Shown: piece after piece, positions 1-9,544 of the stretch
How positions within the stretch are numbered: the stretch's first letter is position 1
How the letters are laid out: the number at the start of each line of letters is the position of its first letter
NCBI GenBank assembly: GCA_964584305.1
Contig: CAZOZL010000004.1
Location: 248,001 to 312,000, forward strand
Reading direction: 5' to 3'
From: SB11 sp964584305
Lineage (GTDB): Bacteria; Bacteroidota; Bacteroidia; UBA8524
Length of the DNA: 64,000 nucleotides
Program-made: the position numbers and the translations under genes
The notes under the pieces: model-generated
The model's input: the letters and a program-made list of their open reading frames with translations, nothing else
What the model was told of the DNA's origin: nothing
The model's database searches: none

Positions 1-83
1 ATAAAATATCACCTGTTTTACAAACTTGTGTTAAATAGTGCTATGGGTATTTAAAAGTTGTAAATTGCAAGACTATTTAAAAA

Positions 84-320
84 ATGAATCAAAAATTAGC
101 CAAACAAGTAGATGATGTTTTAGAAACCATGCGCCCGTTTTTAACTGCCGATGGTGGAAATATAGAGCTGGTGGATATACAAGAGGATAAAATTGTTACC
201 CTTCGCCTTTTAGGAGCGTGTAGCAATTGCGAAATGAGCCACATGACCATGAAGGCAGGAATAGAGGAGGGGATAAAAAAAGCAATACCCCAAATAGAAA
301 CTGTTATTGCTATCAACTAA
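84..320 (+). CDS. NifU-like Fe-S scaffold protein
   Basis: A 78-residue protein made only of the NifU C-terminal domain. Proteins of this type hold a transient iron-sulfur cluster in the cytosol and pass it to target enzymes. The cysteine pair C46-S-N-C49 is the family's CxxC cluster ligand, and the TADGGNIELV stretch at residues 21-30 is typical of the fold. Length matches stand-alone family members. The ATG has no Shine-Dalgarno. In related genomes it often follows an Mrp-type ATPase gene, but only 83 bases precede it here and I recognise no gene end in them. Confidence 0.93.
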   Translation: MNQKLAKQVDDVLETMRPFLTADGGNIELVDIQEDKIVTLRLLGACSNCEMSHMTMKAGIEEGIKKAIPQIETVIAIN

Positions 321-383
321 TCTTGCTTACTATCGTCTTATTGCAATAAGATAATATCATTATAAAAAATCGCATAAAACAAA

Positions 384-391
384 TATTTTTG
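384..391 (+). promoter_or_regulatory. -7 box TATTTTTG upstream of the first PPIase gene
   Basis: Perfect match to the Bacteroidota -7 consensus TAnnTTTG, followed by GCACAC. It lies 35 bases before the ATG at 427. No TTTG -33 box at the usual distance is visible. Confidence 0.55.
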
Positions 392-426
392 CACACTCAA
401 AAAAAAAATTGATAAAGAAAGAGGAA

Positions 427-2379
427 ATGAAAAGGATACTGTTTTTACTATTACTAATTTCAGCAGGTTTATCACAAACCGCCCACGCACAAAAACTATT
501 CACTTTTGGTAAGCACCACGCTCCATTAAGCGAGTTTGAGCGTCAGTTTTATAAAAACAACCCCAAAGAAAGTATCACAAAAGATACCGCACGCTACTAT
601 TTGGATTTGTTTGTAAACTTTAAGCTAAAAGTACAACAAGCCAAAGACTTGGGCATGGACACCGCTGCTGTTTTTTTACAAGAAATGGGGCATTACAAAA
701 AGCAATTAGCGCAACCGTATATGGTAGATACATCTGCTACCGAAAGCCTAATTAGCGAAGCATATAGCCACCTTAAAGAAGAAGTGAAGGTGAGCCATAT
801 AATGGTGAAAATTGGCTATGATGCCCTGCCAAAAGACACCCTTGTAGCTTACAAAAAAGCATTAGACATAAAGAAAAAACTAAAGCATGAACCTTTTGAT
901 TCAGTAGCAGTTAAATACTCTGAAGACCAATCAGCAAAAGACAATTATGGCAGTTTAGGCTATTTTACTGCCTTTGATATGATTTACCCTTTTGAAAGTG
1001 CTGCCTATAATACTAAAGTAGGTAGTATTGCAGGACCCTTTCGCACACAATTTGGGTATCATATAATTAAAGTATTTGATAGGCGTGCGGCAAGAGGCAA
1101 AATTAAAGCAGCACATTTATTAATTAGGTTAGATGAAAATGCTAAGGACGAAGAGATTTTGCGTGCCAAACAAAGAGCAGACTCTATTTATGCTGAAATA
1201 AAAGCAGGCAAAGGCATCTTTGATGAGATGGTAACCACTTATAGTGATGATGTGAACACCAAAGGCAATGGCGGACAAATAGGCTGGATAGAAAGTACCA
1301 ACCGTAAATATCCCAAAGATTTTAGGGAAGCTATATTTAAACTAAATAAAGATGGTGCATATAGCCTGCCCATAAAAACACCGTATGGTTTCCATATTGT
1401 AAAACGCATAGAACACAAAGGCGTAGCACCAAAAGATAGCCTGTACAATGAGTTGAAACAGAAAGTATCAAACCCTAGGGATGAGCGTTATGGTATTTCT
1501 AAGCAAGTAGTTATTAATAGAATTAAAAAAGAGTATGGCTTTAAAGAAAACAAAATCAACTTGGCTGCCTTTACCGCAAAAACAGACTCGACACTACTAT
1601 TGGGTAGATGGACTAATGCTGACCATAAAAACTTAAACTTAGAACTATTTACCCTCGGCAAAAAAAGTTTTGATGAGCATGATTTCTCTAAGTTTATTGA
1701 ACTTAACCAGCAAACGGCGTTAAAGAAAACTAAAAAAATGATTGTTGACGGTTTGTACAATAGTTTTGTTGACCAATATGTGTGGGAATATGAAGTGAAT
1801 AACCTTGCAAACAAGTACGATAAATACCGCTACTTGATACAAGAGTATAACAATGGTATTTTGTTGTTTAATCTTTCTGAAAAACGTATTTGGAACAAAG
1901 GAATAACAGATACCACAGGATTAAAAAAATACTACCAGGCAAACAAAACCAGCTATATGTGGAACAAAAGAGTAGATGCCACAATATACGAATGCCAAAG
2001 TAAGGATATTTGCAAAAAAGTATCGAAATGGGTGAAGAAAGGCAAAGCCGATACAACTATATCGCGCATGGCGCATCAAATACACCCCTTAAGTTTAGTA
2101 ATAAAAAACGGTAAGTATGAAAAAGAAGACCATCCCGTGCTAAGTATGAAATGGAAAAAAGGAAGACGTAGTGTAGAAATTGATGGAAAACACTATGTAG
2201 TAGTTATCCATAAAGTATTGCCATCAAAACCAAAAGAGTTGAACGAAGTACGAGGACCAGTTACCTCTAATTATCAAAATAAATTAGAAAAAGAATGGAT
2301 TATTGAGTTGAAAAAGCAATATCCAGTAACCATACACCAACAAGTGTTAGATGGCTTTTTAAATAAATTACCAAAATAA
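427..2379 (+). CDS. Periplasmic peptidylprolyl isomerase (parvulin/PpiC type, two rotamase domains)
   Basis: A 650-residue secreted folding factor. The N-terminus from the ATG at 427 is a classic signal peptide (MKRILFLLLLISAGLSQTAHA, then Q); an upstream in-frame TTG at 409 would only add six charged residues, so 427 is preferred. Two parvulin domains follow at about residues 120-225 (beginning VSHIMVKIG) and 230-340 (beginning AAHLLIRL), each ending in the family's YGFHI/YGYHI-type strand. The C-terminal 300 residues are Lys-rich and less conserved. It probably assists outer-membrane protein folding, like SurA/PpiD. A second PPIase gene follows after a terminator, so the two are likely separate transcripts. 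Confidence 0.9.
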   Translation: MKRILFLLLLISAGLSQTAHAQKLFTFGKHHAPLSEFERQFYKNNPKESITKDTARYYLDLFVNFKLKVQQAKDLGMDTAAVFLQEMGHYKKQLAQPYMVDTSATESLISEAYSHLKEEVKVSHIMVKIGYDALPKDTLVAYKKALDIKKKLKHEPFDSVAVKYSEDQSAKDNYGSLGYFTAFDMIYPFESAAYNTKVGSIAGPFRTQFGYHIIKVFDRRAARGKIKAAHLLIRLDENAKDEEILRAKQRADSIYAEIKAGKGIFDEMVTTYSDDVNTKGNGGQIGWIESTNRKYPKDFREAIFKLNKDGAYSLPIKTPYGFHIVKRIEHKGVAPKDSLYNELKQKVSNPRDERYGISKQVVINRIKKEYGFKENKINLAAFTAKTDSTLLLGRWTNADHKNLNLELFTLGKKSFDEHDFSKFIELNQQTALKKTKKMIVDGLYNSFVDQYVWEYEVNNLANKYDKYRYLIQEYNNGILLFNLSEKRIWNKGITDTTGLKKYYQANKTSYMWNKRVDATIYECQSKDICKKVSKWVKKGKADTTISRMAHQIHPLSLVIKNGKYEKEDHPVLSMKWKKGRRSVEIDGKHYVVVIHKVLPSKPKELNEVRGPVTSNYQNKLEKEWIIELKKQYPVTIHQQVLDGFLNKLPK

Positions 2380-2400
2380 AAATTGTTGAGTAATATAGTA

Positions 2401-2425
2401 AGCCCGCTACAAAGCGGGCTTTTTT
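2401..2425 (+). terminator. Rho-independent terminator
   Basis: AGCCCGC stem, 6-nt loop TACAAA, GCGGGCT, then TTTTT. It sits 22 bases after the first PPIase stop codon. Confidence 0.85.
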
Positions 2426-2502
2426 GTAAAAATAAAATAAGATGTTTATCGTTAAAAGTTAATGAATTGCATATTTTTTGCAAGCATAACAAAACAACCT
2501 TT

Positions 2503-2510
2503 TACTTTAG
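2503..2510 (+). promoter_or_regulatory. -7 box TACTTTAG with upstream TTTG
   Basis: Near-consensus -7 box (one mismatch from TAnnTTTG), with TTTG at 2477-2480, 22 bases upstream. It precedes the TTG start at 2545 by 34 bases. Confidence 0.5.
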
Positions 2511-2544
2511 CGCATCCAAAACATATTAAATATACATACACACT

Positions 2545-3906
2545 TTGAAAATCTTTGTAAAATATACGCTGCTTTGCGTAGTACTTTTTGTAGGAGTACA
2601 TACTACAAATGCACAGAAACGTGAAGGCAAAATAATAGATGAAATTGTAGCAATAGTAGGCGATAACTATATACTAAAATCTGATATTGATAAAGAGTTT
2701 GAAACCCTTGAAGAGCAAAGCGAGGCTACTTTTACTGCTAATGATAAATACAAAATACTAAGCTCGCTGATAGCAAAAAAACTATTGCTTTACCAAGCAC
2801 AGCTTGATAGTGTTACGGTTGCCCCTGAAAGGGTAGATGGCGAGATAAACCGCAGAATGCAGTATATACTAAGTCAGTTCCCAGGTGGCGAGGATGATTT
2901 TATTAAATACATTGGTAAGTCTATTGAGAAGTTTAAAGAAGAAACACGTGCAAAATTGTATCAAGAAATGGTGATACAAGAAATGCAGCAATCCATAGTG
3001 AAGGATGTAAAAATCACCCCAACAGAAGTGCGAAGGTATTTTAAATCGTTAGCAAAAGATAGTTTAAAACCTGTTGATGCTGAGGTGGTTGTAGCACATA
3101 TAGTACGCTATCCTAAAATTACACAAGCTGAGAAAGACTACGCACGCAAAAAGATTGAGAAAATTAGGCAAGAGCTTTTAGAGGGCGCAGATTGGGGCAT
3201 AACGGCTAATATAGAGTCTGACGACCCTGGGTCGGCGGGTAAGGAAGGTGAAACAGGTTTTTTTGGGCGTGGGCAAATGGTACCTGAGTTTGAAGCAATG
3301 GCTTTTAAAATGAAACCAGATACAATATCAAAAATTATTGAAAGTGAGTTTGGCTTTCACATACTTAAACTTATAGAACGTAGGGGAGAAAAAGTGAATG
3401 TGCGCCATATACTTATTCGCCCAAAAACCAATGCCTACGATTTAGTATTAGCACGTACTGCGGTAGATACTCTTTTAGTATCTATAAAAGCAAATAGATG
3501 GACGTTTGAAGAAGCTGCTAAAAAATACTCAGATGATGAGCGTACATCACCCAATGGAGGTAAATTTGCAGACCCGCTGGGCAATACAAAAATAGCTATT
3601 GACCAGCTACCAAAAGATGTTTTTACAGCAGTGGGAAAAATGAAAAAAGGCGGCTATTTAGGTCCTGAATACAACCGCTCGCAAGATGGGAAAGATAGCT
3701 ACAAAATATACTACTTAATAGATATTACTGAACCACACTTGCCCAACCTTGACCAAGATTGGGTTAAAATACAAAACGCAGCATTGGAGAGGAAGAAAGT
3801 AAAAACATTAGATAAATGGATAGCCAAGCATAAAGAAAAATTTTATATAAAAATTATAGATAAATATGTAGGGCATCCTGCATTGCAGCAATGGTCTAAC
3901 AAGTAG
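2545..3906 (+). CDS. SurA-like periplasmic peptidylprolyl isomerase
   Basis: A 453-residue chaperone/isomerase. It begins at a TTG: the signal peptide (MKIFVKYTLLCVVLFVGVHT, cleavage near TNA-Q) starts exactly there and no ATG is available upstream in frame. A SurA N-terminal-like helical region (about 30-170, containing IVAIVGDNYILKSDI) precedes two parvulin domains, near 180-285 (VVVAHIVRYP) and 290-400 (VRHILIRPK). Domain order and length match SurA, which escorts barrel proteins across the periplasm to the Bam complex. The MoxR gene starts 35 bases downstream. Confidence 0.9.
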   Translation: MKIFVKYTLLCVVLFVGVHTTNAQKREGKIIDEIVAIVGDNYILKSDIDKEFETLEEQSEATFTANDKYKILSSLIAKKLLLYQAQLDSVTVAPERVDGEINRRMQYILSQFPGGEDDFIKYIGKSIEKFKEETRAKLYQEMVIQEMQQSIVKDVKITPTEVRRYFKSLAKDSLKPVDAEVVVAHIVRYPKITQAEKDYARKKIEKIRQELLEGADWGITANIESDDPGSAGKEGETGFFGRGQMVPEFEAMAFKMKPDTISKIIESEFGFHILKLIERRGEKVNVRHILIRPKTNAYDLVLARTAVDTLLVSIKANRWTFEEAAKKYSDDERTSPNGGKFADPLGNTKIAIDQLPKDVFTAVGKMKKGGYLGPEYNRSQDGKDSYKIYYLIDITEPHLPNLDQDWVKIQNAALERKKVKTLDKWIAKHKEKFYIKIIDKYVGHPALQQWSNK

Positions 3907-3941
3907 TAGTATAGTTTCAAAAAAAAACAATAGCGGTTTAA

Positions 3942-4907
3942 ATGATAGAATATAAAAACGATGTGGAAGCGGCTGATGCCTTTACAGGTATTATAAAAAA
4001 TCTTAATGCAGAGATTCATAAAGTTATAGTAGGGCAAGATAAAGTAGTAGAAAATGTGCTGATAAGCATGTTTTGCAATGGGCATTGTTTGCTGGTGGGT
4101 GTACCAGGGTTAGCAAAAACCTTATTGGTAAAAACCATTGCTGATGTGATGGATTTGAGTTTTAACCGCATACAGTTTACTCCTGATTTAATGCCCAGTG
4201 ATATTATTGGCAGTGAGATTTTAGATGAAAACAGGCATTTTAAATTTATTAAAGGACCCATATTTGCGAATATTATTTTAGCAGATGAGATAAACCGTAC
4301 CCCGCCCAAAACCCAAGCCGCTTTGCTTGAAGCGATGCAAGAAAAAAATGTAACCACAGCAGGGCAGGAGCACGTACTTGACAAACCTTTCTTTGTATTG
4401 GCCACCCAAAACCCCATAGAGCAAGAGGGGACTTACCCGCTGCCCGAAGCACAGTTAGACCGTTTTATGTTTAATGTGATATTAGACTATCCATCGGTGA
4501 GCGAGGAGATTGATATAGTGAAAGCTACTACAACCGATATTTTGGCAACGGCAAATACAGTTATCTCTAAACAAGAGGTGCAATACTTTCAAAATTTGGT
4601 ACGTAAAGTTCCCGTGCCTGATAATGTGATAGAATACGCGGTGAAACTGGTAGGGAAAACCCGCCCAAAGTCTATTGGTGCAAGTGATAAAGTAAAAGAA
4701 TATTTAGAGTATGGTGCAGGCCCTCGTGCCAGCCAATACTTGGTAATGGGTGCAAAATGCCATGCCTTATTTAGAGGGAAGTACTCGCCTGATATTGAGG
4801 ATGTGCAAGCCGTTGCAGAGCCTATTTTGCGCCACCGCATAGTGAAAAACTACAAAGCAGAAGCCGAAGGCTTATCACCCGAAGATATTATTAAAACATT
4901 GTTGTAG
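3942..4907 (+). CDS. MoxR-family AAA+ ATPase
   Basis: A 321-residue cytosolic AAA+ protein of the MoxR/AAA_3 type. Members act as chaperone-like ATPases, often with von Willebrand factor A proteins, in metal-centre insertion or envelope functions. Walker A is GVPGLAKT (residues 53-60). Walker B is ILADEINR near residue 115, followed by TPPKTQAALLEAM. Sensor motif ATQNP and the arginine-containing LDRF are present, and the C-terminal lid is complete. No vWA or DUF58 partner is adjacent. It lies 35 bases after the SurA-like gene and may share its transcript; the next gene converges after only 7 bases. Confidence 0.92.
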   Translation: MIEYKNDVEAADAFTGIIKNLNAEIHKVIVGQDKVVENVLISMFCNGHCLLVGVPGLAKTLLVKTIADVMDLSFNRIQFTPDLMPSDIIGSEILDENRHFKFIKGPIFANIILADEINRTPPKTQAALLEAMQEKNVTTAGQEHVLDKPFFVLATQNPIEQEGTYPLPEAQLDRFMFNVILDYPSVSEEIDIVKATTTDILATANTVISKQEVQYFQNLVRKVPVPDNVIEYAVKLVGKTRPKSIGASDKVKEYLEYGAGPRASQYLVMGAKCHALFRGKYSPDIEDVQAVAEPILRHRIVKNYKAEAEGLSPEDIIKTLL

Positions 4908-4914
4908 GAGTAGC

Positions 4915-5520
4915 TTAATGCTGAACCAGCATTTTTTCCTTTGCTATTAGCACATTTTTTTCTGAAATGATGGTGTACATATATACGCCATTTTTCAAGT
5001 TTATAGCAGTAATATTAAACGTATTTTTAGTACTGGTTTTTTCCAATACCTTTTTACCGTGTAGGTTATACAGTATTAATGTATGACTTTGTGCTGATGA
5101 TTTGGTGAAAACTATTTTCCCATTTGCACTTATAGGGTTGGGGCGTATTTGTGATGTGCCTTTAAAAATACCCTTAACAGTGATAGGTATAATTTTAGAA
5201 GATCCTTGTGTGCCAAACTCTAAGCGGTAATAGTAGGTATTGTTTTTACTCAATTTTTCATCTACAAAGCTATAATCAATGGGTTCGGTAATGCTACCGC
5301 AAACACCTATTATTTCGCCCACTTGGGTAAGCTGTGTACTGTCCGTACCTCTATAAATTTGAATGCCATTGCAAGTGCTGCCTCTAACAATTTGCCATGT
5401 AAGCAATACCTTGCCTTGTGTTTCATTAGCTTTAATAAAGCTGGTAATATCTATTACCTGTGCCATACCCACAAGGGTACTCACAAAAAATAATATAGTT
5501 ACTATTACCAGTTTTTTCAT
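4915..5520 (-). CDS. Secreted protein with type IX secretion sorting domain
   Basis: A 201-residue exported protein. Residues 1-20 are a signal peptide ending GMA-Q. The middle (about 25-120) resembles a fibronectin/Ig-like beta domain (VLLTWQIVRG, YYYRLEF). The last 75 residues form a T9SS type A sorting domain: IRPNPIS, then LILYNLHGKKV, then GVYMYTI and a basic end. This domain sends cargo through the Por/T9SS machinery to the cell surface. The cargo function is unknown. No other T9SS gene is adjacent. Confidence 0.85.
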   Translation of the reverse strand: MKKLVIVTILFFVSTLVGMAQVIDITSFIKANETQGKVLLTWQIVRGSTCNGIQIYRGTDSTQLTQVGEIIGVCGSITEPIDYSFVDEKLSKNNTYYYRLEFGTQGSSKIIPITVKGIFKGTSQIRPNPISANGKIVFTKSSAQSHTLILYNLHGKKVLEKTSTKNTFNITAINLKNGVYMYTIISEKNVLIAKEKMLVQH

Positions 5521-5836
5521 AACTCGTATTTTAAGACGTTGATTTAATAGAATACGTGCTACAATTGTGCATATTATCTATTGATTTTGAAAACACTTTT
5601 TACCGTGCAGTAAATACTATTGCAAGAATGGACTTACTATATTTGAGAGGACTATAAGTTGAGGGAATAGCCTACCACAATTCATAATCTCAACAAAACC
5701 TTTATGAATAGAATAGGCTATTCATGCCTATTTGTTTTATTTGATGATAACAGATGTCATGTTAATTATAGGTTTTGATGTATCTGGCTTTGATATGTAA
5801 GGGGCGTGTATTACTTTCCGCAAAAAAGCGCAGGCT
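5521..5836. other. Intergenic region containing repeat R1 copy A
   Basis: A 316-base region between the divergent T9SS cargo and ComM genes. It holds dispersed repeat copy A (5665-5734). I find no ORF or structured RNA. Promoters should lie at both ends; a weak TACTTTCC just before the ComM gene is the only box-like match I found on the plus strand. Confidence 0.5.
5665..5734 (+). repeat. Dispersed repeat R1, copy A
   Basis: Shares the core CAATTCATAA ... CTTTAT ... AGAAT ... ATGCCTATTTG with copies B (13352-13429) and C (56038-56104). This copy is bounded by a perfect 10-bp inverted repeat: GAATAGCCTA at 5665-5674 and TAGGCTATTC at 5714-5723. It lies between divergent genes. Confidence 0.7.
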
Positions 5837-7381
5837 ATGTTAATTAAAACTTTTGGAAGTGCTGTATATGGAGTAAATGCCCTAACAATTACCGTTGAGG
5901 TAAATATTGGCGAAGGGACAGGGTATTTTTTAATTGGTTTGCCCGATAATGCTGTTAAAGAAAGCCAATGGCGTATTGAAACGTCTTTTAAGAATAGTGA
6001 CTTAAAATTACCCCGAAAAAAAATAGTAATAAACATGGCACCCGCCGATATAAAAAAGGAGGGGTCGGCTTATGATTTGACCACTGCTGTAGGTATTTTA
6101 GCGGCATCGGGGCAGGTGAGTGATGTTGAAAAAGTAGGTAAGTATATAATAATGGGCGAGCTTTCGCTTGATGGAACTTTAAAACCCATAAAAGGTGTTT
6201 TGCCCATAGCAATACAAGCACGCAAAGAAGGTTTTGAGGGTTTTATTTTACCAAAACAAAATGCACAAGAGGCGGCTATTGTTGCCGATTTAAAGGTATA
6301 TGGAGCAGAGCACTTGGGCGACGTGGTAAGTTTTTTTAATGGCGATGAAGGGGCATTAGAACGTTTTGAAGTGGATACCCGAAGAGAGTTTGCAGAGCAA
6401 CAAGCCAATGCAGGATTTGATTTTGCAGATGTAAAAGGACAAGAAAATATTAAACGTGCTTTAGAAATTGCCGCCGCTGGGGGGCATAATGTAATTATGA
6501 TTGGCCCACCTGGAGCGGGAAAAACAATGCTGGCAAAACGCTTGCCTTCAATATTGCCGCCACTAAGTCTGCATGAAGCGTTAGAAACTACAAAAATACA
6601 CTCGGTAGCAGGCAAGTTGGGTACTAATACAGGTTTAACGGCTATACGCCCTTTTCGTTCGCCACACCATACCATTAGTGATGTTGCTTTGGTAGGAGGG
6701 GGAGTAATTCCGCAACCTGGCGAAATATCGTTGGCGCACAACGGGGTATTGTTTTTGGATGAGTTGCCAGAGTTTAAACGTAGTGTATTAGAGGTGATGC
6801 GGCAACCTTTGGAAGAGCGTAGGATAACCGTTAGTCGTGCAAGGTTATCCGTAGAGTATCCTGCGGGTTTTATGCTAATTACTGCTATGAACCCTTGCCC
6901 CTGTGGTTATTATAATCACCCTGAAAAGGATTGTGTATGCGCCCCAGGGATAGTGCAAAAATACCTTAGCAAAGTAAGTGGCCCTTTATTAGACCGTATT
7001 GATATACATATAGAAGTAACACCTGTAAGTTTTGACCAATTGAGTGGTGAACGCACTGCCGAAGAAAGCGAGGGTATTCGCCAGCGTGTAATTGCTGCCC
7101 GTGAAATACAGACCGAGCGGTTTAATAATAGCAAAACACAATATTGTAATGCACAACTTGAAAGTAGGCAAGTACAAGAAATTTGCAAACTAAACTCATT
7201 GGGACAAAAACTACTAAAAACAGCTATGGAACGTTTGCAGCTTTCTGCCCGAGCATACGATAGAATATTGAAAGTAAGTCGCACCATTGCCGACCTTGCC
7301 GAAAGCAAAGAGATACTGCCCGAGCATATTGCCGAAGCCATCCAGTTTCGTAGTTTGGATAGAGAAAACTGGGCAGGATAA
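5837..7381 (+). CDS. comM: YifB/ComM-family Mg-chelatase-like AAA+ ATPase
   Basis: A 514-residue AAA+ helicase-like protein. ComM promotes branch migration of incoming DNA during natural transformation, while the wider YifB family is found in many non-competent bacteria. The N-terminal 190 residues are the ChlI-like domain (GLPDNAVKES, INMAPADIKKEGSAYDL). The Mg-chelatase AAA core carries Walker A GPPGAGKT near residue 223 and Walker B LFLDELPEF. A finger with four cysteines (CPCGYY...CVC) and the Mg_chelatase_C domain follow. Length is normal. No competence genes are adjacent. Confidence 0.93.
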   Translation: MLIKTFGSAVYGVNALTITVEVNIGEGTGYFLIGLPDNAVKESQWRIETSFKNSDLKLPRKKIVINMAPADIKKEGSAYDLTTAVGILAASGQVSDVEKVGKYIIMGELSLDGTLKPIKGVLPIAIQARKEGFEGFILPKQNAQEAAIVADLKVYGAEHLGDVVSFFNGDEGALERFEVDTRREFAEQQANAGFDFADVKGQENIKRALEIAAAGGHNVIMIGPPGAGKTMLAKRLPSILPPLSLHEALETTKIHSVAGKLGTNTGLTAIRPFRSPHHTISDVALVGGGVIPQPGEISLAHNGVLFLDELPEFKRSVLEVMRQPLEERRITVSRARLSVEYPAGFMLITAMNPCPCGYYNHPEKDCVCAPGIVQKYLSKVSGPLLDRIDIHIEVTPVSFDQLSGERTAEESEGIRQRVIAAREIQTERFNNSKTQYCNAQLESRQVQEICKLNSLGQKLLKTAMERLQLSARAYDRILKVSRTIADLAESKEILPEHIAEAIQFRSLDRENWAG

Positions 7382-7495
7382 TGAAGATGAAAGCAGCTTT
7401 ATTAGGTTATCTATAAGTGGGTTTTGCCTTTTTTTTACCATCAGGGTGAAGCATCATAACTGTTTCCTCCGCCATTTAAATTACGAAAGTGAAGT

Positions 7496-9490
7496 TTAAT
7501 TCTGAATAAGTAACTTCTTAATAAAACGATTTTTTTCTGTTTTAATAAATAAGAAATACAACCCGTTTTTTATATCTCCTAAAACCAAAGTTCCATTGAA
7601 GTTAGAAAAAGTTTTCAGTCGCCTTCCATCAACTGCGTGTAAAGATATTTCCTCAACTGTTTCAATAGGCAGCCCTGTAATACTTACATTATTTGTAGCA
7701 GGGTTAGGGTAAATAGTAATAGTATTCTCTATTTCATTTACCGAAGTAAAAACATAATTCACCGTGTCAGAGTAATTATTACAATCATTACTATCAATTA
7801 AAATAGCATAATAGTCTCCATTTTTTGTGGGTGTTATAAAATAAGATGTTTGTCCCAACACCTCAACCCCATTGGCATACCATTTATAGTTTTTACCTGT
7901 TTTGGGCAAAGCTGTTAGCACGGGGAAGGTAGTTTGAATATTTACTTGTGTAGCAGGCAATATTGTGGCAACAACTTTCACAGGCACACTAATAGCTCCG
8001 CCTGCTTTTTGCACTACGTAATAGGTGGTGGTAGCGGTAATAGGAAATTTATCGCCTACAAATACTAAATTGGTCAAGGCACTATCGCTATACCACCTTA
8101 TTCCAGCACCTGTTGCGGTAAGCTGCTTATTAAGCTCGCTGCCACAAAAGGTTTTATTTGTAGCAACTGGTTTGGGTACTGTAAAATTTTTAAGTAGGTA
8201 TAAATCGCCATTGCCTAAACTACCAATATTTTTCCCATCGATAGTAGTATTAGGTTCAGCAGTGTACTTTCCTCCTACAAACCAATTGCCCTCACTATCA
8301 ACATCCAAAGCACGGATATATGTCCAGTTAACTTGCCCTAAAGAGTTAATCCATAAAGGATTTCCTTGCGTGTCCACTTCCATTATAGCAGGGTAGCGTT
8401 TGGCACTTACTCCATCGCCCACATTTATACCTCCATAAGCAAAATTAAAGGCATAAAGAGCTGCAACGGCAATAGTATTATCAGGGGTAAACTCTATATT
8501 AATTCCCGATGCATTAACAGTTGAAGAATTTTTTGCCCAAAGTAATTTCCCACTTTTATCATAAGAAATTAAGAACAACATATCTCGTTCTACTGGATTG
8601 GGTAATGTTATATTTTCAACAAAAATAGGCTTGCCGTAACTTCCCGTAATTACTACCTGATGATTTTTTGAAACTGTAATAGCATTAACATGTTCAGTGC
8701 CTAAAAAAGAACCCGTTATCCCTTTCGCCCATTTATACTCGCCTGATGTATTAAACTTTGCCACCATCATATCACAGTCTTTTAATGTATCAGTACCCAC
8801 AACAATATCAAACTGTGTATTGCCAATAGCGTACACAAAACTATCTCTAACAGCAATTTTGCTTATTTGGCTGGTAACCGAATTACTTGCAAAAGTTTTT
8901 ATAAACCTACCTGTTCCGTTTGAATCGAGCTTGGCAATAAACATTATTGGTTTATTTTTAGGATCAATAGCAGGTAAATTATCCAACTTAAAAGGTCCTT
9001 TATTAAATGAGCAGCCTATCCAAGTATAGCCTTCATCATCAATCGCTATACTTCCTATTCTACCATTAAAAGCATTTATTCTTTTCTCGAAAAGTTGCTT
9101 ACCAGTAGAGTCATATTTATAGTAATAACTGGGTTTATACAGCGACATATATACATTATGGTTTTTATCAATTGCTACACCGCTAACCCTATCCACAACC
9201 GTTGCTCTAAAGTTATGTGCCCAAACATATTGCCCTTGTTTATTAAATTTTAGCAAAAAATAATTGTATATAGAACTTGAGCTGCTCCCTATTTTTTTAA
9301 TCACAGTATCGGCAATATGCAAATCTGCATTCACTCGCCCAGCGACATAAATATTACCCTCATCATCGGTTTCTATTATATGTATATCCTCAACATTATC
9401 ACCTCCAAAAGTTTTAAGCCAAGTGTTTTGGGCATTGATAGTTCCAATATAAAAAACTGATAGTAAGGTAAAAAGTATAGCTCTTTTCAT
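7496..9490 (-). CDS. Large secreted beta-propeller-like protein with T9SS sorting domain
   Basis: A 664-residue surface or secreted protein. The longest ORF starts at 9517, but the signal peptide (MKRAILFTLLSVFYIGTINA-Q) begins at the ATG at 9490. Residues 25-440 contain repeated strands such as GNIYVAGR, HNVYMSLYK, GYTWIGC and GNWFVGGKY, typical of SBBP/NHL-type propellers. An Ig/PKD-like part follows (about 450-580), with TTYYVVQKAGG and NYKWYANG. The C-terminal 75 residues are a type A sorting domain (TIYPNPATNNVSI ... GLYFLFI ... KKLLIQN). Its substrate or ligand cannot be told from sequence. Confidence 0.85.
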   Translation of the reverse strand: MKRAILFTLLSVFYIGTINAQNTWLKTFGGDNVEDIHIIETDDEGNIYVAGRVNADLHIADTVIKKIGSSSSSIYNYFLLKFNKQGQYVWAHNFRATVVDRVSGVAIDKNHNVYMSLYKPSYYYKYDSTGKQLFEKRINAFNGRIGSIAIDDEGYTWIGCSFNKGPFKLDNLPAIDPKNKPIMFIAKLDSNGTGRFIKTFASNSVTSQISKIAVRDSFVYAIGNTQFDIVVGTDTLKDCDMMVAKFNTSGEYKWAKGITGSFLGTEHVNAITVSKNHQVVITGSYGKPIFVENITLPNPVERDMLFLISYDKSGKLLWAKNSSTVNASGINIEFTPDNTIAVAALYAFNFAYGGINVGDGVSAKRYPAIMEVDTQGNPLWINSLGQVNWTYIRALDVDSEGNWFVGGKYTAEPNTTIDGKNIGSLGNGDLYLLKNFTVPKPVATNKTFCGSELNKQLTATGAGIRWYSDSALTNLVFVGDKFPITATTTYYVVQKAGGAISVPVKVVATILPATQVNIQTTFPVLTALPKTGKNYKWYANGVEVLGQTSYFITPTKNGDYYAILIDSNDCNNYSDTVNYVFTSVNEIENTITIYPNPATNNVSITGLPIETVEEISLHAVDGRRLKTFSNFNGTLVLGDIKNGLYFLFIKTEKNRFIKKLLIQN

Positions 9491-9544
9491 AGTAGTTAGT
9501 ATAGTAGTTCGCAGCAAAGGGGCAATAACTATTCCAAGTATTAT

